A DNA stretch of 64,000 nt from Actinomadura fibrosa (lineage in GTDB: Bacteria; Actinomycetota; Actinomycetes; Streptosporangiales; Streptosporangiaceae), in NCBI RefSeq assembly GCF_900659615.1, contig NZ_CAACUY010000009.1, positions 1 through 64,000 of the forward strand, written 5' to 3'. The notes below the pieces were generated by a model. That model saw only the letters and a list, made by a program, of their open reading frames with translations, was not told where the DNA came from and made no database searches. Below, one piece after another: positions 26,767 to 35,488 of the stretch (the stretch's first letter is position 1; the number at the start of each line of letters is the position of its first letter). The position numbers and the translations under genes were made by a program.

Positions 26767-28041
26767 GTGAGCATGACTACTGACTCCGACGGCGCCGGCT
26801 CCGGGGGTGCGGCGGAACGCCCCCGCGGGGACGCCGCGTGGCTTGAGGTCGACGAGGACGGCGGCTTCGGCGTCGAGAACCTGCCGTACGGGGTGTTCTC
26901 GCGCTCCGGGGAGCTGCCCCGCGTGGGCGTGGCCATCGGCGGGTACGTGCTCGACCTGGCCGGGCTCGCGGCCGCCGGGCTCGTGGAGGACCGCCGCTGG
27001 TTCGCGTCCGGCTCGCTGAACGCCTTCATGGTGGCCGGGCGCGCCGCGTGGCGCGCCAACCGCGCGCGGCTCGTCGACCTGCTCACCGACGGGTCGGCCC
27101 GGCCGGAGGTCGAGCCGCACCTGATCCCGCTGGCGGACGTGGAGCTGCTGCGGCCCATCGAGGTCGCCGACTATGTCGACTTCTACTCGTCCGAGCACCA
27201 CGCCACGAACGTCGGCCGGATCTTCCGGCCGGACGGGAACCCGCTGGCGCCGAACTGGAAGCGGCTGCCGGTCGCCTACCACGGCCGCTCCGGGACGGTG
27301 TACCCGTCCGGGACGCCGATCATCCGCCCGTCCGGGCAGCGCCGGGCGCCGGGCGAGGAGGAGCCGTCGTTCGGCCCGTCCCTGCGGCTGGACGTCGAGG
27401 CCGAGGTCGGCTTCGTGGCGGGCGTGCCGTCGTCGGCGGGACGCGGCGTGCCGACGTCGGCGTTCCGCGACCACGTGTTCGGGTTCGTCCTGGTCAACGA
27501 CTGGAGCGCGCGCGACGTCCAGGCGCTGGAGTCGCTGCCGCTCGGCCCGTTCCTCAGCAAGTCGTTCGCGACGTCGATCTCGCCGTGGGTGGTGCCGCTC
27601 GCCGCCCTGGAGCCCGCCCGCGTCGCCCCGCCCGCCCAGTTCCCCGAGCCCGCGCCCTATCTGCGCTGCGACGAGCCGTGGGGCCTCGACCTGCACCTGG
27701 AGGTGCTGATCAACGGGCAGGTCGCCGCGCGGCCGCCGTTCGCCTCGATGTACTGGACGGCGCCGCAGCAGCTCGCCCACGCCACGGTGAACGGCGCGCC
27801 GCTCCGCACCGGCGACCTGTTCGCCTCGGGGACGGTGTCCGGGCCCGAGCGCGAGCAGCGCGGCTGCCTCCTGGAGCTGACGTGGAACGGCCAGGACCCG
27901 GTGGAGCTGGCCGACGGCACCAAGCGCGCCTTCCTGGAGGACGGCGACACGGTCACGATCCGCGGCAAGGCGCCGGGCGCCTCCGGCTCGGTGATCTCCC
28001 TGGGAGAGGTCACCGGGACCGTTCATCCGCCGCTGCCCTGA
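26767..28041 (+). CDS. fahA: Fumarylacetoacetase
   Basis: 424 residues. Hydrolyses 4-fumarylacetoacetate to fumarate and acetoacetate, the last step of tyrosine breakdown. The N-terminal domain (GVENLPYGVFSRSGELPRVGVAIG) and the catalytic domain (DFYSSEHHATNVGRIFRP with metal Asp and catalytic His; RLPVAYHGRSGTVYPSGTPI; LDVEAEVGFVAG; NDWSARDVQALESLPLGPFLSKSFATSISPWVV) match family signatures across the length. GTG 26767 is favoured over ATG 26773 by the distance from GGGGA. No other tyrosine-degradation gene is near. Its 3' end overlaps the convergent sensor gene by 19 bases. Confidence 0.93.
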   Translation: MSMTTDSDGAGSGGAAERPRGDAAWLEVDEDGGFGVENLPYGVFSRSGELPRVGVAIGGYVLDLAGLAAAGLVEDRRWFASGSLNAFMVAGRAAWRANRARLVDLLTDGSARPEVEPHLIPLADVELLRPIEVADYVDFYSSEHHATNVGRIFRPDGNPLAPNWKRLPVAYHGRSGTVYPSGTPIIRPSGQRRAPGEEEPSFGPSLRLDVEAEVGFVAGVPSSAGRGVPTSAFRDHVFGFVLVNDWSARDVQALESLPLGPFLSKSFATSISPWVVPLAALEPARVAPPAQFPEPAPYLRCDEPWGLDLHLEVLINGQVAARPPFASMYWTAPQQLAHATVNGAPLRTGDLFASGTVSGPEREQRGCLLELTWNGQDPVELADGTKRAFLEDGDTVTIRGKAPGASGSVISLGEVTGTVHPPLP

Positions 28042-31000
28042 CGTCCGCGCTCCGGCGGGAGCGCGGCCTCAGCGCTCCCCCGCCGCAGCGGGGGGGGGTC
28101 GGCGACGATCATCCAGGAGCCGACCAGGCCGTCGTCGCGGCGAACCGGGGCCGCGCGCACGCGCATGGCGTGCCAGGAGCCGTCGGCGGCGCGCAGCAGC
28201 CGGAAGGCCAGCTCGAAGGGCTCGCCGGCACTGACGCCCGCGCGCCAGGAGCGCTCGGCGCCGGCGCGGTCGTCGGGGTGGACGGCCTCCAGCCAGCCGA
28301 GGTCCCGGAAGGCCTCCGGCGCCTGCCCGGTGCAGGCCCGCCAGGACGGGGAGTCGCGGCGGACCAGGCCGCGGGCGTCGGCCTCCCACACGATCCGGCC
28401 GGTCATCTCGGCGAGGACCTGGAAGCGCCGCTCCTCCCCGCGGGCCCGCGCGAGCTCGGCCTCCCGGCGCGCGGTCACGTCGCCGGCGGCGCCGACCCAC
28501 TCGATGATCTCGCCGCGGTGGTCGAGGATGGGAACGGCCCGCGACAGCGTCCAGCCGAGGGTGCCGTCGGGACGGCGGACGCGGTGCTCCAGCTCGAACC
28601 TCCCCCGGGTGCGGACGGCCTCCCGGATCGCCTCGGTGACCATCGCCTGGTCGTCGGGGTGGATGTCGTCGTCGAGCCGGCCGCCGGTGGTCTCCTCGGT
28701 GCCGGCGATGAAGCCGTGGCCGTCGAGCGCGTGCATCTCGCTCCAGTCCGCGCTCATCCGGTAGGTCACGTCCCAGCTCGCGGCGGCGAGCGCCCGGTGG
28801 CGGGCCTCGGCCTGGCGCCTCAGCCGGGCCAGCTCGATCCGGCCGCCGATGCGCGCGACCAGTTCCCGCGACGAGAACGGCTTGGTCATGTAGTCGTCGG
28901 CGCCCGCGAGGAGCCCCTCGACCGCGGTCTCCTCCCCGGTCCGCGCCGTCGTCAGAATCACGGGGACGCTCTCCAGGTGCGGATCCCTCCGCAGGGCCTG
29001 GAGGAGCCCGAACCCGTCCAGGGCGGGCATGGCCGCGCCGGCGAGGATCAGGTCGGGACGGATGCGCCGTGCCGACTCCAGGGCCTGCTTGCCGTCATGG
29101 GCGACCTCCACCTGCCAGTAGGGGCGGAACAGGCGGCGCAGGTAGTCGCGCAGGTCGGCGTCGTCGTCGGCGATGAGCACCCGCGACCCGCGCGTCCGCT
29201 CCCGGAAGGAGAAGGCGGTGCCCGGGATCAGGGTGTCGCCCGCCGCGTCCGGGGACCGTCCCGGGCCGCCGGTCTCCTCCGCCACCCAGCGCCCCGCCTC
29301 CGCGGCCAGCGCGGCGGCGACGTCCAGCGCGGCCGCGGTGTCCGGGCCCGGGGCACGGCCGGGCCGCTCCTCGGCGTCCGGGGGCGGCACCAGCGGGATC
29401 CAGACGGTGAACCGCGCGCCCTCCCCCTCCCGGCTGCGCACGTGGACGCGTCCCTGGTGCAGCTCGACCAGCCCGGCGACGAGCGCGAGGCCCGTGCCGC
29501 CGCCCTCGGAGGTGCGCGCCCGCGTCCCCCGGACGCGGTGGAACCGCTGGAACAGGTGCGGTATCTCGTCCGCGGGGATCCCGGCGCCGGTGTCCCGGAC
29601 GGCCAGCTCGGCGTGCCGGGCCTCGGCCCGCAGCTCGACCGCGATCTCGCCGTCGAAGGTGAACTTCAGCGCGTTCGACAGCAGGTTCGCGACGATCCGC
29701 TCCCACATGCGGCGGTCGACCCACACCGGCTGCGGCAGCGGCGGGCAGTCCACGACGAGCCGGAGCCCCGCGCGGTCCGCGGCGTCCCGGAACAGCTCGG
29801 CGATCCCGGTGGTCAGCTCCGCCAGGTCCGTGGGCTCGAACCGCGGGGCGGCGCGCCCCGCCTCCAGCGCGGAGGCGTCCAGCAGGGCGTCGACCAGGGT
29901 GAGCAGGCGGCGGGCGTTGCGGACGGCGCCCTCCATCTGGGCGACGAGCGCGGTCGGCAGGTCCCCGGTGGCCCGGAGGATCTCTTCCAGCGGGTTCAGG
30001 ACGAGCGTGAGCGGCGTGCGGAACTCGCGCGAGACGTTGTGGAAGAACTCCGCCTTGTCCCGGTCCAGCTCCGCCATCCGCTGCTCGCGCTCCTCCACCC
30101 GGCGCAGCGACCACAGTTCCGCCACCCGCGCGCCGACCTGCCCGGTGAGCAGCTCCAGGAAGCGGCGGTAGTCGCCGTCCCAGGGCAGGCGCGGGTTGAG
30201 GCCGGCGACGAGCACCGCCACCGGCGTCTCGCCCGCGACGGCGTACACCGGCAGCAGGACGGCGGTGCTCGCCCCCGCGCCCACGAGGCCCGGGAACGCC
30301 TCGCCGAGGTCGTCCGAGACGATCGGCGCGCCCTCGGCCATGGCCCTGCCGAGCGCCCGCGCCGCGGCGCCGCCGTGCAGGTCCACGACCTGCGGGACCG
30401 ACCCGGCCGGGCCCGTGCCGACGGCCGCCGCCAGGTCCGCGCGCCCCCTGCCCCGGTCGAGCAGGTACAGCAGGACGAACGGCAGGTCCCGCGCGTGCGG
30501 GGCCAGCGCCTCGGCGAGGCCCGCGCCGACCTCCTCGATCGTCCGGTTCCCCGTGGTGGCGGCCGTGACCGCGTGGACCGCCGCGAGGCGCCGCCGGGCC
30601 CGCTGCCGCTCGGTCATGTCGACCGCGGTGGTGAGGACCCCGCGAGTGCGGCCGCTGTCGTCGTAGAGGGGGTCGAAGGAGCAGCGGAACAGCGCCTCCT
30701 CCTCCCGTCCGCCCCGGTCGAGGACCACCTCGAAGTCGTCCAGGTGGTGCGTCCGGCCCGTCCGCAGCACCGACTGGTACATCGCCCAGACGTCCTCCGG
30801 CATCGGACCCCACGTGTCCCTGAGCGGAGCGCCCTGGACGGCGGGATGCCGGGCGCCGATCAGCGCGGCGAAGGCGTCGTTGCACAGCTGCGTGCCCTCC
30901 TGCCCCCACCCCACGTGCATGGGGATACCGGACGCGAGCACCGTCCGCACGATCGTCCGCAGGGACCGCGGCCACCCCGCGACGCGACCGAGTGGTGTGG

Positions 31001-31688
31001 CGGACCAGTCGACGGCGAGCAGGGCCGCGCGCGCCGGGCCCTGGCCCTCGAACAGCATCCTGCCCGCCTCCAGCTCGGCGTGCGAGCGGGGCAGCCGGCC
31101 GCCGCGGACCAGCTCGTCGATCACGGAGCCCAGCTCGTGCGGCGGCAGGACGAGGTCCACCGCGCCGGCGCGGACGGCGGACCGCGACATCGCGGCGTAC
31201 GCGGCGGTGTCCTCGCTCTGGGCGAGGACCGTGCCGCCCTTGCTCCGCAGGGCGATCGCGCCGGCCGTCCCGTCGCGGCCCATGCCGGAGAGGATGACGG
31301 CCAGCGCCTCCGGGCCGAAGCTGGTGGCGAGCGAGCCGAGCAGCAGGTCGAAGGAGCGCTCCCGGACGCCCGGCTCCGCGGCGGACACGAGGCACGTCCC
31401 GTCCGGCAGCACTTCGAGGACGCTGCGGGCGGGGCACACCAGGACCCGTCCGGGCCGCAGCGGCGCCCCGTCGGCGGCCCATTCGACGGGCAGCCGCGTG
31501 CGCCGGGCGAGGAGGGTGGCGAGCGCGCTTTTCTGGCCGATGTGCTGCGCCACGAGCACGGTCGCCGACAGGTCCCCCGGAAGATCGTGCAGGACGGCGC
31601 CGATGACCTCCAGGCCCCCGGCGGACGCAACGAGCGCCACCACCTTCAAGGCGCCGGACGCCATGTCCCGCGCCGGCTCGTCAGGCAC
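28023..31688 (-). CDS. Giant CheB-PAS-GAF-pseudokinase-receiver-PAS sensor protein
   Basis: 1221 residues, no membrane segment. In order: CheB methylesterase domain (10-195; Ser22 in VASAGGLE, His49 in VAQHIG, Asp139 in GMGRDG all kept), PAS (about 225-360), GAF (365-520), HisKA-like (535-600), HATPase (640-770; DTGAGIP, GGGTGLALV kept), receiver (835-950) and two PAS domains (about 970-1200). The dimerisation helix reads NVSREFRTPL: Arg554 replaces the phosphorylated His. In the receiver LILAGAAMPALDG has Gly884 in place of the phosphorylated Asp, while the DD pair and Lys (MTKPF) remain. Phosphotransfer within the protein is thus unlikely. GTG 31688 has AGGAGGG upstream. A run of nine G at 28090 lies near the 3' end. 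Confidence 0.85.
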   Translation of the reverse strand: MPDEPARDMASGALKVVALVASAGGLEVIGAVLHDLPGDLSATVLVAQHIGQKSALATLLARRTRLPVEWAADGAPLRPGRVLVCPARSVLEVLPDGTCLVSAAEPGVRERSFDLLLGSLATSFGPEALAVILSGMGRDGTAGAIALRSKGGTVLAQSEDTAAYAAMSRSAVRAGAVDLVLPPHELGSVIDELVRGGRLPRSHAELEAGRMLFEGQGPARAALLAVDWSATPLGRVAGWPRSLRTIVRTVLASGIPMHVGWGQEGTQLCNDAFAALIGARHPAVQGAPLRDTWGPMPEDVWAMYQSVLRTGRTHHLDDFEVVLDRGGREEEALFRCSFDPLYDDSGRTRGVLTTAVDMTERQRARRRLAAVHAVTAATTGNRTIEEVGAGLAEALAPHARDLPFVLLYLLDRGRGRADLAAAVGTGPAGSVPQVVDLHGGAAARALGRAMAEGAPIVSDDLGEAFPGLVGAGASTAVLLPVYAVAGETPVAVLVAGLNPRLPWDGDYRRFLELLTGQVGARVAELWSLRRVEEREQRMAELDRDKAEFFHNVSREFRTPLTLVLNPLEEILRATGDLPTALVAQMEGAVRNARRLLTLVDALLDASALEAGRAAPRFEPTDLAELTTGIAELFRDAADRAGLRLVVDCPPLPQPVWVDRRMWERIVANLLSNALKFTFDGEIAVELRAEARHAELAVRDTGAGIPADEIPHLFQRFHRVRGTRARTSEGGGTGLALVAGLVELHQGRVHVRSREGEGARFTVWIPLVPPPDAEERPGRAPGPDTAAALDVAAALAAEAGRWVAEETGGPGRSPDAAGDTLIPGTAFSFRERTRGSRVLIADDDADLRDYLRRLFRPYWQVEVAHDGKQALESARRIRPDLILAGAAMPALDGFGLLQALRRDPHLESVPVILTTARTGEETAVEGLLAGADDYMTKPFSSRELVARIGGRIELARLRRQAEARHRALAAASWDVTYRMSADWSEMHALDGHGFIAGTEETTGGRLDDDIHPDDQAMVTEAIREAVRTRGRFELEHRVRRPDGTLGWTLSRAVPILDHRGEIIEWVGAAGDVTARREAELARARGEERRFQVLAEMTGRIVWEADARGLVRRDSPSWRACTGQAPEAFRDLGWLEAVHPDDRAGAERSWRAGVSAGEPFELAFRLLRAADGSWHAMRVRAAPVRRDDGLVGSWMIVADPPPLRRGSAEAALPPERGRQGSGG

Positions 31689-31951
31689 CGTGGCTGGTCC
31701 CTCCTGGAACGTGCGTGCCCCCGGGACATCGTCACGTCGCGGCATCGCCGCACGGTCGTGCTGACGACTATACGCCGCATGTCCGGAGCGCCCCTCCGTC
31801 TCCGCCGAACTCCGGAACGCGCCCGAGAACCAGGCGACCGGCCACCTCTACCGGGGCGGAGGCCGGAGCCGGATCGTGCGCAGCGCGGGGGCCGAGTGAT
31901 GCGCCGAGTCGCCGCCCGGGGCGTGCGCCGGAGCGCCGGCTTCGGGGCGGG

Positions 31952-32443
31952 TCAGGAGGTGGGGACGACCAGGGCGGTGGCGATGGCGGCCAGGCCCTCG
32001 CCGCGGCCGGTCAGGCCGAGCCCGTCGGTCGTGGTGGCGGAGACGCTGACGGGGACGCCGCCCAGGGCCTCGCCCAGGGTCTTCTCGGCCTCCGCGCGGC
32101 GCCTGCCGATCTTCGGGCGGTTGCCGACGACCTGGACGGACACGTTGCCGATCTCGAAGCCCGCCGCGGCGGCGAGCCGGGCGACCTCGGCCAGCAGGGC
32201 GGTGCCGGACGCGCCGGACCAGCGCGGGTCGGCGGTGCCGAAGACGGCCCCGAGATCGCCGAGGCCGCAGGCCGACAGGAGGGCGTCGCAGGCGGCGTGC
32301 GCGGCGACGTCGCCGTCGGAGTGCCCGGCGAGACCGGTGCCCTCACCGGGCCAGTCGAGGCCGGCGACCCGGAGCGGGCGCGGCTCCGACGAGAACGGGT
32401 GGACGTCGGTACCGACGCCCACCCGTGGAAGCCGTGCGCTCAA
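31952..32443 (-). CDS. ispF: 2-C-methyl-D-erythritol 2,4-cyclodiphosphate synthase
   Basis: 163 residues. Forms the cyclic diphosphate of the non-mevalonate isoprenoid pathway. The metal site [10 protein letters not shown] (Asp and His), [17 protein letters not shown], and the C-terminal [21 protein letters not shown] are all characteristic. The frame starts with TTG two bases after the carD stop, so it is probably translated by coupling; the GTG seven codons later would give the length usual in other genera. ispD, normally between carD and ispF, is not found here. Confidence 0.93.
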   Translation of the reverse strand: MSARLPRVGVGTDVHPFSSEPRPLRVAGLDWPGEGTGLAGHSDGDVAAHAACDALLSACGLGDLGAVFGTADPRWSGASGTALLAEVARLAAAAGFEIGNVSVQVVGNRPKIGRRRAEAEKTLGEALGGVPVSVSATTTDGLGLTGRGEGLAAIATALVVPTS

Positions 32444-32444
32444 C

Positions 32445-32927
32445 TCAGCTGGCCAGGACCTCGTCGAGCAGGGCCTCGGCCTTGTCCTCGTTGGTCTTCT
32501 CGGCGAGCGCGAGCTCGCTCACGAGGATCTGCCGGGCCTTGGCGAGCATGCGCTTCTCGCCGGCCGACAGGCCGCGCTCCTTGTCGCGCCGCCACAGGTC
32601 GCGGACGACCTCGGCGACCTTGTTCACGTCGCCGGAGGCGAGCTTCTCAAGGTTCGCCTTGTACCGGCGCGACCAGTTCGTGGGCTCCTCGGTGTAGGGT
32701 GCGCGGAGCACCTCGAACACCTTCTCCAGCCCCTCCTGGCCGACGACGTCCCGGACGCCGACGTCCTCGACGTTCTCGACCGGGACCTGCACTGTCAGGT
32801 CGCCCTTGTCGACCTTCAAGACCAGATAGGTCTTTTCCTCACCTTTGATGGTGCGAGTCTCGATGGCCTCGATCCGAGCAGCCCCATGGTGGGGGTAGAC
32901 GACGGTGTCGCCGACCTGGAAAGTCAT
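32445..32927 (-). CDS. carD: CarD-type RNA polymerase-binding regulator
   Basis: 160 residues. The N-terminal RNAP-interaction domain ([39 protein letters not shown]) and the helical DNA-binding part with the invariant [13 protein letters not shown] (Trp that wedges the upstream edge of the bubble) are clear. CarD stabilises open promoter complexes at rRNA and other promoters. ATG 32927 is preceded by GGAAGGGG ten bases away. ispF follows directly. Confidence 0.95.
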   Translation of the reverse strand: MTFQVGDTVVYPHHGAARIEAIETRTIKGEEKTYLVLKVDKGDLTVQVPVENVEDVGVRDVVGQEGLEKVFEVLRAPYTEEPTNWSRRYKANLEKLASGDVNKVAEVVRDLWRRDKERGLSAGEKRMLAKARQILVSELALAEKTNEDKAEALLDEVLAS

Positions 32928-33392
32928 GTGACAAGTACCCCTTCCGCTAGAACCAGGGTAGCACGGAAACGAGCGTGGCTGCACCGACCTTAGTGACATA
33001 TGCGCAGGTCAAGCCCCTTATTGGGGTATTGACAAAGGCCTTTAATAGTGCATCGGGCCCCTGTTCCCCGTACGGAGCGTGACCGTCGGGCCACCTGGAA
33101 CGCGGCGATCCGCCCATACCGGCAAGGGGCGCGCCCGGACAAGGGACCGCACTGGACACTTCCCCGTTCCGCCGCGCCGCCCGCCCTGCCGCCCCCTGCC
33201 GCCCGCCGCGGATCCGCCGCCGATCCCCCTGTGCATCCCCGCCAAGCGCTCCATACTGGAAGGTGAACATGCCGGGCCGCGCGGGTACGAAGCGCCCGAA
33301 GGGGTCCGAATAGGGCAGGGGTTCCTCGTGGGCGCTCCCGCGGCGCGAGGGACGCCCGGCCCGTCCCGCGGCCAATGAGGGTGAGGTGCGGC
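32928..33392. other. Divergent intergenic region upstream of carD
   Basis: 465 bases between carD (minus) and a membrane protein (plus). The AT-rich part (32990-33050) must hold the carD promoter: on the minus strand TTGACC (33015-33020) is followed after a short 14-base spacer by TAAGGT; this is only a weak match. The perfect palindrome AAAGGCCTTT lies at 33034-33043. Nothing gene-like stands out in 33060-33370. Confidence 0.4.
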
Positions 33393-34259
33393 GTGAGGCC
33401 GGACGGCGACCCGGAGCCCGACGACTACGGGCTCCCCCGCGTTGACGTCGTCGTGCCCGATGACGCCCGCGAGCTGGAGCGCGACGTGGCCGCCTACCGC
33501 CGCGAGGAGCGCCGCCGGCGCCGCCGGGCCCGGGTGCGGCGGGTCCTGCGGCCGTTCACCCGCTTCGGCGTCGCCATCCCGATCATCGCGGGCGCGCTGC
33601 TGATCGCGCTGGTCAGCGGCGCCCTCATGACGGCGTTCGGGCCCCGTCCCGCGCCCCGTCCGACCGCCGCGCAGCTGGCGCCGCGGCCGTCGGCGAGCCC
33701 CGGCCGGATCGGCGGGCTGCTGCCCGCGGGCGAGGTCGACAGGGTGGACCGCGAGCACACCCGGATCCCGCTGGGCGACGTGCGCCCCGGCGTGATCGGC
33801 ATCGTCCCGCCGGGGTACCGGTGCGAGGCCGTGGTCGCGGAGCTCGCGGGCCGGACGCAGGAGTACAAGCTCAACTTCTGGCTCGTGGCCGACCCGCGGC
33901 CCTCGGGCGGGCGCGAGCCCATGTCCCTCAAGGACCTGCGGGCCTGCGCGGGCACCGCCCACGCCGGTACGCCGCTGCTCCTGGAGGACGGCAAGGGCAT
34001 CCTCGCGGACGCCTACGCCCCGGCGCCGGTCGCGTCCGGCGGCGCCTCCCCGGGCCCCTCGGTGCCGCCGTCCGTCTCGGTCTCGGCGGCTCCGGGCGCG
34101 TCCGGTCCCCCGGGGCCGTCCGCCGCCGCGGTGCCCGCCACCGCGGACGGCCTGACGGCGGTGTTCGTCCAGCCGGACGGGGTCGTCAGCGAGGTCGTGC
34201 AGGGTCCGCGACCGGGCCGCGAGCTGACGGACAAGGTCAAGGCGCTCCGCTCCGGCTGA
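33393..34259 (+). CDS. Membrane-anchored hypothetical protein
   Basis: 288 residues. A charged N-terminus ([28 protein letters not shown]) precedes one helix (about 58-85: FGVAIPIIAGALLIALVSGALMTAFG), then an outside domain of about 110 residues with two cysteines (GYRCEAVVAELAGRTQEYKLNFWLVAD; LRACAGT), a Pro/Ser/Gly-rich linker and a final FVQPDGVVSEVVQG segment. I do not recognise the family. The GTG at 33393 is chosen for GGGTGAGG six bases upstream; an ATG six codons before it is possible. A lipoprotein gene follows on the same strand. Confidence 0.65.
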   Translation: MRPDGDPEPDDYGLPRVDVVVPDDARELERDVAAYRREERRRRRRARVRRVLRPFTRFGVAIPIIAGALLIALVSGALMTAFGPRPAPRPTAAQLAPRPSASPGRIGGLLPAGEVDRVDREHTRIPLGDVRPGVIGIVPPGYRCEAVVAELAGRTQEYKLNFWLVADPRPSGGREPMSLKDLRACAGTAHAGTPLLLEDGKGILADAYAPAPVASGGASPGPSVPPSVSVSAAPGASGPPGPSAAAVPATADGLTAVFVQPDGVVSEVVQGPRPGRELTDKVKALRSG

Positions 34260-34444
34260 GAAATTCCGGCCGTGTCGGCCACCCCGGAGCGGGGCGTCCG
34301 GTCGGGCCTCGCTACGCTTCCCCTGGCGTGTCTCGCGCCGCTTCCATGCTCGCAGGGCCGCTTCCGCGGCGGGTCTCCGCCGCTGCGACGCCCCTGCCGC
34401 ACAGGACCGCTACCGACAACATACTTCGCGAGGAGATCGACGCC

Positions 34445-35416
34445 GTGATCCGAAACAGCCGTCGAGTGGTCGCGCTCGCCGTCGCGGGCGCCGTCGCGAC
34501 CGCGCCGGTGATCTCCGGCTGCGGCGCCGGCAGCACCCCACAGACCGCCGCTCCCACGCAGCTCACCGAGGGCGTCAACGCCTCGGTGCCGCGGGACCGG
34601 CCGGAGGCCCCGCAGCTCGACATCCGCAACATGTTCCTGCTGGGCCCGAAGCCCGACACGGTGTTCCGGCAGGGCAGCTCGCTGCCGCTCTACGCCATGA
34701 TCATCAATCACGCCAAGAGCGAGGACCGGCTGGTCTCGATCAGCTCGCCGAGCTTCGCCCAGGCGAAGATCAGCGGCGGCGGGCTGGCGCTGCCGGCCGC
34801 CCAGCCGAACGGCGTCGGCAGCGCGGTCCGGCTGGAGGGCGCCGCCGGGCAGGCGAGCCCGGGGGCGCCGGTGTCGGAGACGCCCGGCAAGAAGAGCGAG
34901 AAGCCCTCCGCCGACAAGTCGAAGTCGCCGTCCGCGAGCCCGTCCGGCGAGGCGTCCAGCGAGGTGTCGGAGAAGCCGAGCAGCGGCGCCACGCCGCAGC
35001 CGACGGGCCAGGGCGCGACGCCGAACACCTCGTCGACGCCGGAGTCGAGCAACACGCCGTCCGCGCCGGCGACGGGCTCGCCGGTCCCGGTCGCGCCGGG
35101 GAGCAAGACGCCGCTCGTGGTGCTCTCGGGCCTCAACCGGGAGATCTACGGCGGCGAGCGCGTCCAGCTCCGGCTCCAGTTCCAGAACGCCGGCTCGGTG
35201 GACCTGTCGGTGCCGGTCGTCCCGCAGCAGGGCGAGTACGCCGGGTTCACGGCCGTCTCGGCGGGGACGCCTGTGCAGCCTGGGTCGCCGTCGCCCGCCG
35301 AGCCGTCCGGAAGCGCGCCGTCCGAGAGCGCGTCGCCCGGCGCCGGTTCCGAGTCGCCCTCCCAGGAGACCTCGGAGACGCCGGCGGGAGGCGCGCCCAC
35401 CACGCCCGGAGGGTGA
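34445..35416 (+). CDS. Lipoprotein with interrupted PCuAC-like domain
   Basis: 323 residues. Lipobox VISGC at residues 22-26 predicts lipid anchoring of Cys26. Two conserved halves (IRNMFLLGPKPDTVFRQGSSLPLYAMIINHAKSEDRLVSISSPSF and TPLVVLSGLNREIYGGERVQLRLQFQNAGSVDLSVPVV) resemble the copper chaperone PCuAC fold, but they are separated by about 90 residues of Lys/Ser/Pro/Thr-rich low-complexity sequence, and the typical Met/His copper ligands are not obvious. A similar tail follows. GTG 34445 has GGAG nine bases before it. A role in metal delivery is therefore uncertain; a structural lipoprotein is equally possible. Confidence 0.7.
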   Translation: MIRNSRRVVALAVAGAVATAPVISGCGAGSTPQTAAPTQLTEGVNASVPRDRPEAPQLDIRNMFLLGPKPDTVFRQGSSLPLYAMIINHAKSEDRLVSISSPSFAQAKISGGGLALPAAQPNGVGSAVRLEGAAGQASPGAPVSETPGKKSEKPSADKSKSPSASPSGEASSEVSEKPSSGATPQPTGQGATPNTSSTPESSNTPSAPATGSPVPVAPGSKTPLVVLSGLNREIYGGERVQLRLQFQNAGSVDLSVPVVPQQGEYAGFTAVSAGTPVQPGSPSPAEPSGSAPSESASPGAGSESPSQETSETPAGGAPTTPGG

Positions 35417-35436
35417 GCACCGCCCACTGGACACGG

Positions 35437-35470
35437 AACGGCCCGCGCGGCAAGCGCCGCGCGGGCCGTT
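35437..35470. terminator. Perfect 15-bp hairpin between convergent genes
   Basis: AACGGCCCGCGCGGC (35437-35451) and its exact complement (35456-35470) enclose the loop AAGC. It lies between the lipoprotein stop and the regX3 stop, so it can serve both. One of the strongest hairpins of the window. Confidence 0.85.
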
Positions 35471-35488
35471 CGGCGTCTCAGGCGCCGG

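Noticed and set aside
27048..32993. A plus-strand open frame of almost 2000 codons
   Set aside because: It runs antisense or out of frame across fahA, the giant sensor, ispF and carD. Its composition (Arg, Pro, Gly, Ala runs) is that of a high-G+C shadow frame.
32947..33375. A 142-codon minus-strand frame upstream of carD
   Set aside because: No family resemblance, poor start region and an amino-acid mix typical of noncoding G+C-rich DNA; the region is better explained as carD promoter space.
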